Position numbers and translations under genes: made by a program. From positions 23,513 to 87,512 of the forward strand of contig VGZR01000006.1 of assembly GCA_016872515.1 (NCBI GenBank): a stretch of DNA of 64,000 bases. Direction: 5' to 3'. This DNA comes from SAR202 cluster bacterium. Lineage in GTDB: Bacteria > Chloroflexota > Dehalococcoidia > Lucifugimonadales > VGZR01. Shown here piece by piece: positions 61,975 through 64,000 of this stretch. Under the pieces are notes generated by a model that was not told the origin of the DNA, did not search any database, and worked only from the letters and a program-made list of their open reading frames with translations. Position 1 is the stretch's first letter, and every line of letters begins with the position of its first letter.

Positions 61975-62518
61975 CAGCCCTCGCCGCCTCTTCCGCCTCG
62001 AAGTACCCCTCTTCCTTGAAGCCGAAGTTGCGGGCGATCAGGACCGCAGGGAAGACCTGGACCCGTGTGTTGAAGTCGCGCACGTTCGTGTTGTAGAACT
62101 GCCGCGCGTAGGCGATCTTCGCCTCCAGGTCCGACAGCTCGCCCTGTAGCTGGAGGAAGTTTTGGTTCGCCTTCAGGTCAGGGTATGCCTCTGACACGGC
62201 GAACAGGGTCTTCAGCGCGCCGGTCAGCATGTTGTCGGCCTGGGCCGCCTGCTGCGGCGTCGTCGCCGACATCAGGGCCGAGCGCGCCTTGGTCACGTTC
62301 TCGAACACGGTCTTCTCGTGGGCCGCGTAGCCCTTGACGGTCTCGACGAGGTTGGGCACCAGGCTCGCGCGCCGCTTGAGCTGCACGTCTATACCCGACC
62401 ACGCCTCCCTCACCCGCTGGCGGAGCGTGACGAGGCCGTTGTACGTGGACCAGATGAACAGGATGACAACCGCCACGATGGCGAGGATGACGATAAGAAC
62501 GATGATTCCAGCACTCAT
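61949..62518 (-). CDS. lemA: LemA family protein
   Basis: A 189-residue single-pass helical-bundle protein. The N-terminal helix [19 protein letters not shown] precedes [24 protein letters not shown] (split: [10 protein letters not shown] and [12 protein letters not shown]) and [19 protein letters not shown], both typical of LemA. The last segments [20 protein letters not shown] also fit. GGAGG six bases upstream sets the ATG at 62518. Partner of htpX. Confidence 0.92.
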   Translation of the reverse strand: MSAGIIVLIVILAIVAVVILFIWSTYNGLVTLRQRVREAWSGIDVQLKRRASLVPNLVETVKGYAAHEKTVFENVTKARSALMSATTPQQAAQADNMLTGALKTLFAVSEAYPDLKANQNFLQLQGELSDLEAKIAYARQFYNTNVRDFNTRVQVFPAVLIARNFGFKEEGYFEAEEAARADVKVSFSN

Positions 62519-62606
62519 AGCTAACCTCCGGAGCGCCCGCACACTCTGGGGAGAAGGGACACGCGGAAGCCCTATTCAGGCTAACACAAAAGCGGATGGA
62601 GGGATG

Positions 62607-62695
62607 CCCCTTCCTCCTCTCCCCTGGAGCCCGTCCTGAGCGCAGTCGAAGGAGGAGAGGTCCTTGCTCACGCAGCGCGAGCAAAGGGTGAGGGG
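62607..62695. repeat. Interspersed modular palindromic repeat
   Basis: Read on the minus strand it has CCCCTCACCC, a TTGCTCGCGCTGCGTGAGCA hairpin, then CCTCTCC and a CTTCGACTGCGCTCAGGAC segment. Same frame as 4390 and 5739 with a different hairpin module. Confidence 0.75.
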
Positions 62696-62715
62696 TAGTA
62701 GTTCCGAGAACCGCC

Positions 62716-63648
62716 CTACGCCGCTCCCAGCGCAGCCAGCAACCCCTTCACGTCCACGTGCCGCTCCAGCAGCTCCCTGAACCGCCGCAGCTTCGCCGGA
62801 TGGTCGAACGTCGCCTTGGCCTGCAGCGTGTCCAGCGCCTCCATCGTCGCCACCGTGCCCGTGGGCACGACCATGACGGCGGCGCCCTGCTCCTGGGCCT
62901 CGTACTTCACATACTCGATAGGCTCCAGGCCCTGCGTGCACACCATCACCGCCGTCGGCGTGGACAGCGCGGACATCTGGATGTCGGGCCGGTCGCCGCG
63001 CATGATGACGGCCTTGTTCTGCCGCGTCTCGAAGTACAGCCGCCCCTCGTCCATCGTCCAGCCTCCCACCATGAAGTATTCGACCAGACCATCCAGGTTG
63101 TTCTCGTCAGTGATGAAGCGTCCACCGAGGTGGTCGGCAATCTGGCCGACTGTGACGGCCAGCAGAGCGCGGTCCTCGGGGATGACGCCGAAACTCGTCA
63201 GCTTGGCGGACACAAGGGACGGCAACAGCGAGGTCTTCACCTCGGTGTCGAGGTAGCGGCCCCGCTCGTTGAATAGGAAGCCCAGCAGCCGGTCACCGTG
63301 CATCGCGGGCCACGGGCCGAGCGCGGTGGCGCCCATGCCGTGGCGGTGGCGGATGACCGCAAGCACCTTCGCGTCCAGCGCCTCGGCCAGGCGGCGCCCG
63401 TCGCCCGACGACAACGCATTCGTGCCCTCCACCAGCACCACCTGGTTCTTGTCCGCCAGGGCCTTCACCTGTGAGACCACCTTGCCCAGCAGCCCGTCCG
63501 TCATCCCCTCCGCAGGCAGCGACCCAGGCCCCAGTGGATGCACGGTCGCAGCCTTCACCCAACGCCGGTTCAGCAGCTCGGCGAGGCAAGTGCACACAGC
63601 GGTCTTCCCCGCTCCAGCTTCATCAGATGCGACGTAGATGACAGTCAT
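62716..63648 (-). CDS. DRTGG-domain AAA/dethiobiotin synthase-like protein
   Basis: A 310-residue cytoplasmic protein. The Walker A is ASDEAGAGKTAVCTCLAEL; the fold resembles BioD/CobQ ATPases. A DRTGG domain (residues ~185-295) follows, including FETRQNKAVIMRGDRPDIQM and TGTVATMEALDTL. DRTGG domains occur at the N-terminus of long phosphate acetyltransferases and may sense ligands; here no Pta domain is attached. Start at ATG 63648. Confidence 0.85.
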   Translation of the reverse strand: MTVIYVASDEAGAGKTAVCTCLAELLNRRWVKAATVHPLGPGSLPAEGMTDGLLGKVVSQVKALADKNQVVLVEGTNALSSGDGRRLAEALDAKVLAVIRHRHGMGATALGPWPAMHGDRLLGFLFNERGRYLDTEVKTSLLPSLVSAKLTSFGVIPEDRALLAVTVGQIADHLGGRFITDENNLDGLVEYFMVGGWTMDEGRLYFETRQNKAVIMRGDRPDIQMSALSTPTAVMVCTQGLEPIEYVKYEAQEQGAAVMVVPTGTVATMEALDTLQAKATFDHPAKLRRFRELLERHVDVKGLLAALGAA

Positions 63649-63723
63649 ATAGTGCTCCGCAGTCGTGCCATTATCAGGACATGGATTGATAGCGCGAGTG
63701 TTACACCAAGCAGACGGAGAGTT

Positions 63724-63770
63724 TGGAGCGGGAGATGGGACTTGAACCCACGACAACCTGCTTGGAAGCC
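63724..63770 (-). repeat. 3' fragment of tRNA-Gly (TCC)
   Basis: On the minus strand the sequence runs from the anticodon loop (CTTCCAAGCAGG) through GTGGGTTCAAGTCCCAT to CTCCCGCTCCA. The 5' half is replaced by unrelated sequence: no GCGGGAG acceptor and no matching CCTGC stem lie upstream. It is an att-like tRNA 3' remnant, not a functional tRNA. Confidence 0.75.
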
Positions 63771-64000
63771 ATTGGCGCCCATAACGGTGCGCTTCGTAGC
63801 CATAGGGACGCCCAAAAACTGTCCAATTATGTTGTCGCTACTGCCCTAGCCTAGCTTGCGCTCCAAGATCAGTTAGGCTTGTCTTCGTGGGTGTTATGTT
63901 TGTTGTCCCATCCGGGCGCGGACAATCATAACATGGCCTACCCTAATCGCTCTCGCTCCCCAGCAGTTCCGATCTCACGGCTATGTTCCATATCTCCCCA
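63771..64000. other. Intergenic region with no gene seen
   Basis: No frame looks coding. An imperfect inverted repeat (GTTATG...TTGTCC at 63892-63907 against GGACAATCATAAC at 63922-63934) is present. On the minus strand a short frame (ATGGCTACGAAGCGC...) reads into the tRNA fragment and is probably spurious. Confidence 0.5.

Noticed and set aside
63724..63850. Complete tRNA on the minus strand at the right end
   Set aside because: Only the 3' half matches tRNA-Gly; no 5' acceptor strand, D-arm or paired anticodon stem can be found upstream.
1..64000. CRISPR array or rRNA genes
   Set aside because: No regularly spaced direct repeats and no rRNA-like segments were seen.

Overview
The window is GC-rich, densely coded bacterial chromosome, most likely from an uncultured Chloroflexota (Dehalococcoidia or SAR202-like). 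I infer this from gene content: fused shikimate kinase/3-dehydroquinate synthase, several small-molecule catabolic enzymes, kelch-type lipoproteins, a threonine synthase/NIL/MoaD-like operon, and interspersed palindromic repeats. No rRNA, CRISPR array, transposase, integrase or phage gene was seen.

Layout. 0-9 kb: a large Kef-type antiporter running off the left edge, an SDR, a low-GC putative nuclease, a Vms1-like release factor, rpiB, a DinB-like protein, a sialidase-like protein, an epimerase and an exosortase pair. 9-20 kb: housekeeping block (alaS, ruvX, aroE, aroKB fusion, tgt), then thrC/NIL/MoaD-like and a LON-domain protein. 20-30 kb: rlmB, an aminotransferase, a split MaoC hydratase, pcrA, a second antiporter, speDE, a phytoene-desaturase-like oxidoreductase and an AlaX editing protein. 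30-36 kb: copper locus (CsoR-like repressor with operator, P-type ATPase with a YHS domain at each end), tRNA-Leu, a GNAT, a kelch lipoprotein and a phosphotriesterase-like protein. 36.5-40 kb: tRNA-Phe, tRNA-Gly, a second kelch lipoprotein lying between two copies of the tRNA-Gly 3' end, and two divergent TlpA-type thioredoxin genes. 40-54 kb: mainly catabolic enzymes, a decayed three-repeat CHRD-like/cupredoxin gene, a LOG protein and an endonuclease Q-like repair enzyme. 54-64 kb: cytochrome c maturation genes (ccmH, ccmF, ccmI-like), a MEMO protein, rhomboid protease, HtpX, LemA, a DRTGG-domain ATPase and a 3' fragment of tRNA-Gly(TCC).

The standout is the minus-strand TlpA-like lipoprotein at 38733-39407. 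Its reading frame is broken only by a TGA that falls exactly where the first cysteine of the WCxxC redox motif should be. A GC-rich hairpin with a G/U-containing loop follows at the spacing expected of a bacterial SECIS element. I interpret it as a UxxC selenoprotein next to an all-cysteine paralogue. Other notable points are leaderless-looking promoters on several housekeeping genes, a modular palindromic repeat inserted in frame in a release-factor gene, and the tRNA-Gly-flanked kelch gene.

Several genes carry frameshifts (lipoprotein at 12.3 kb, csoR at 30.7 kb, CHRD/cupredoxin at 45 kb, CBS protein at 47.2 kb). Two of these sit in homopolymers, so some may be assembly errors rather than real decay.
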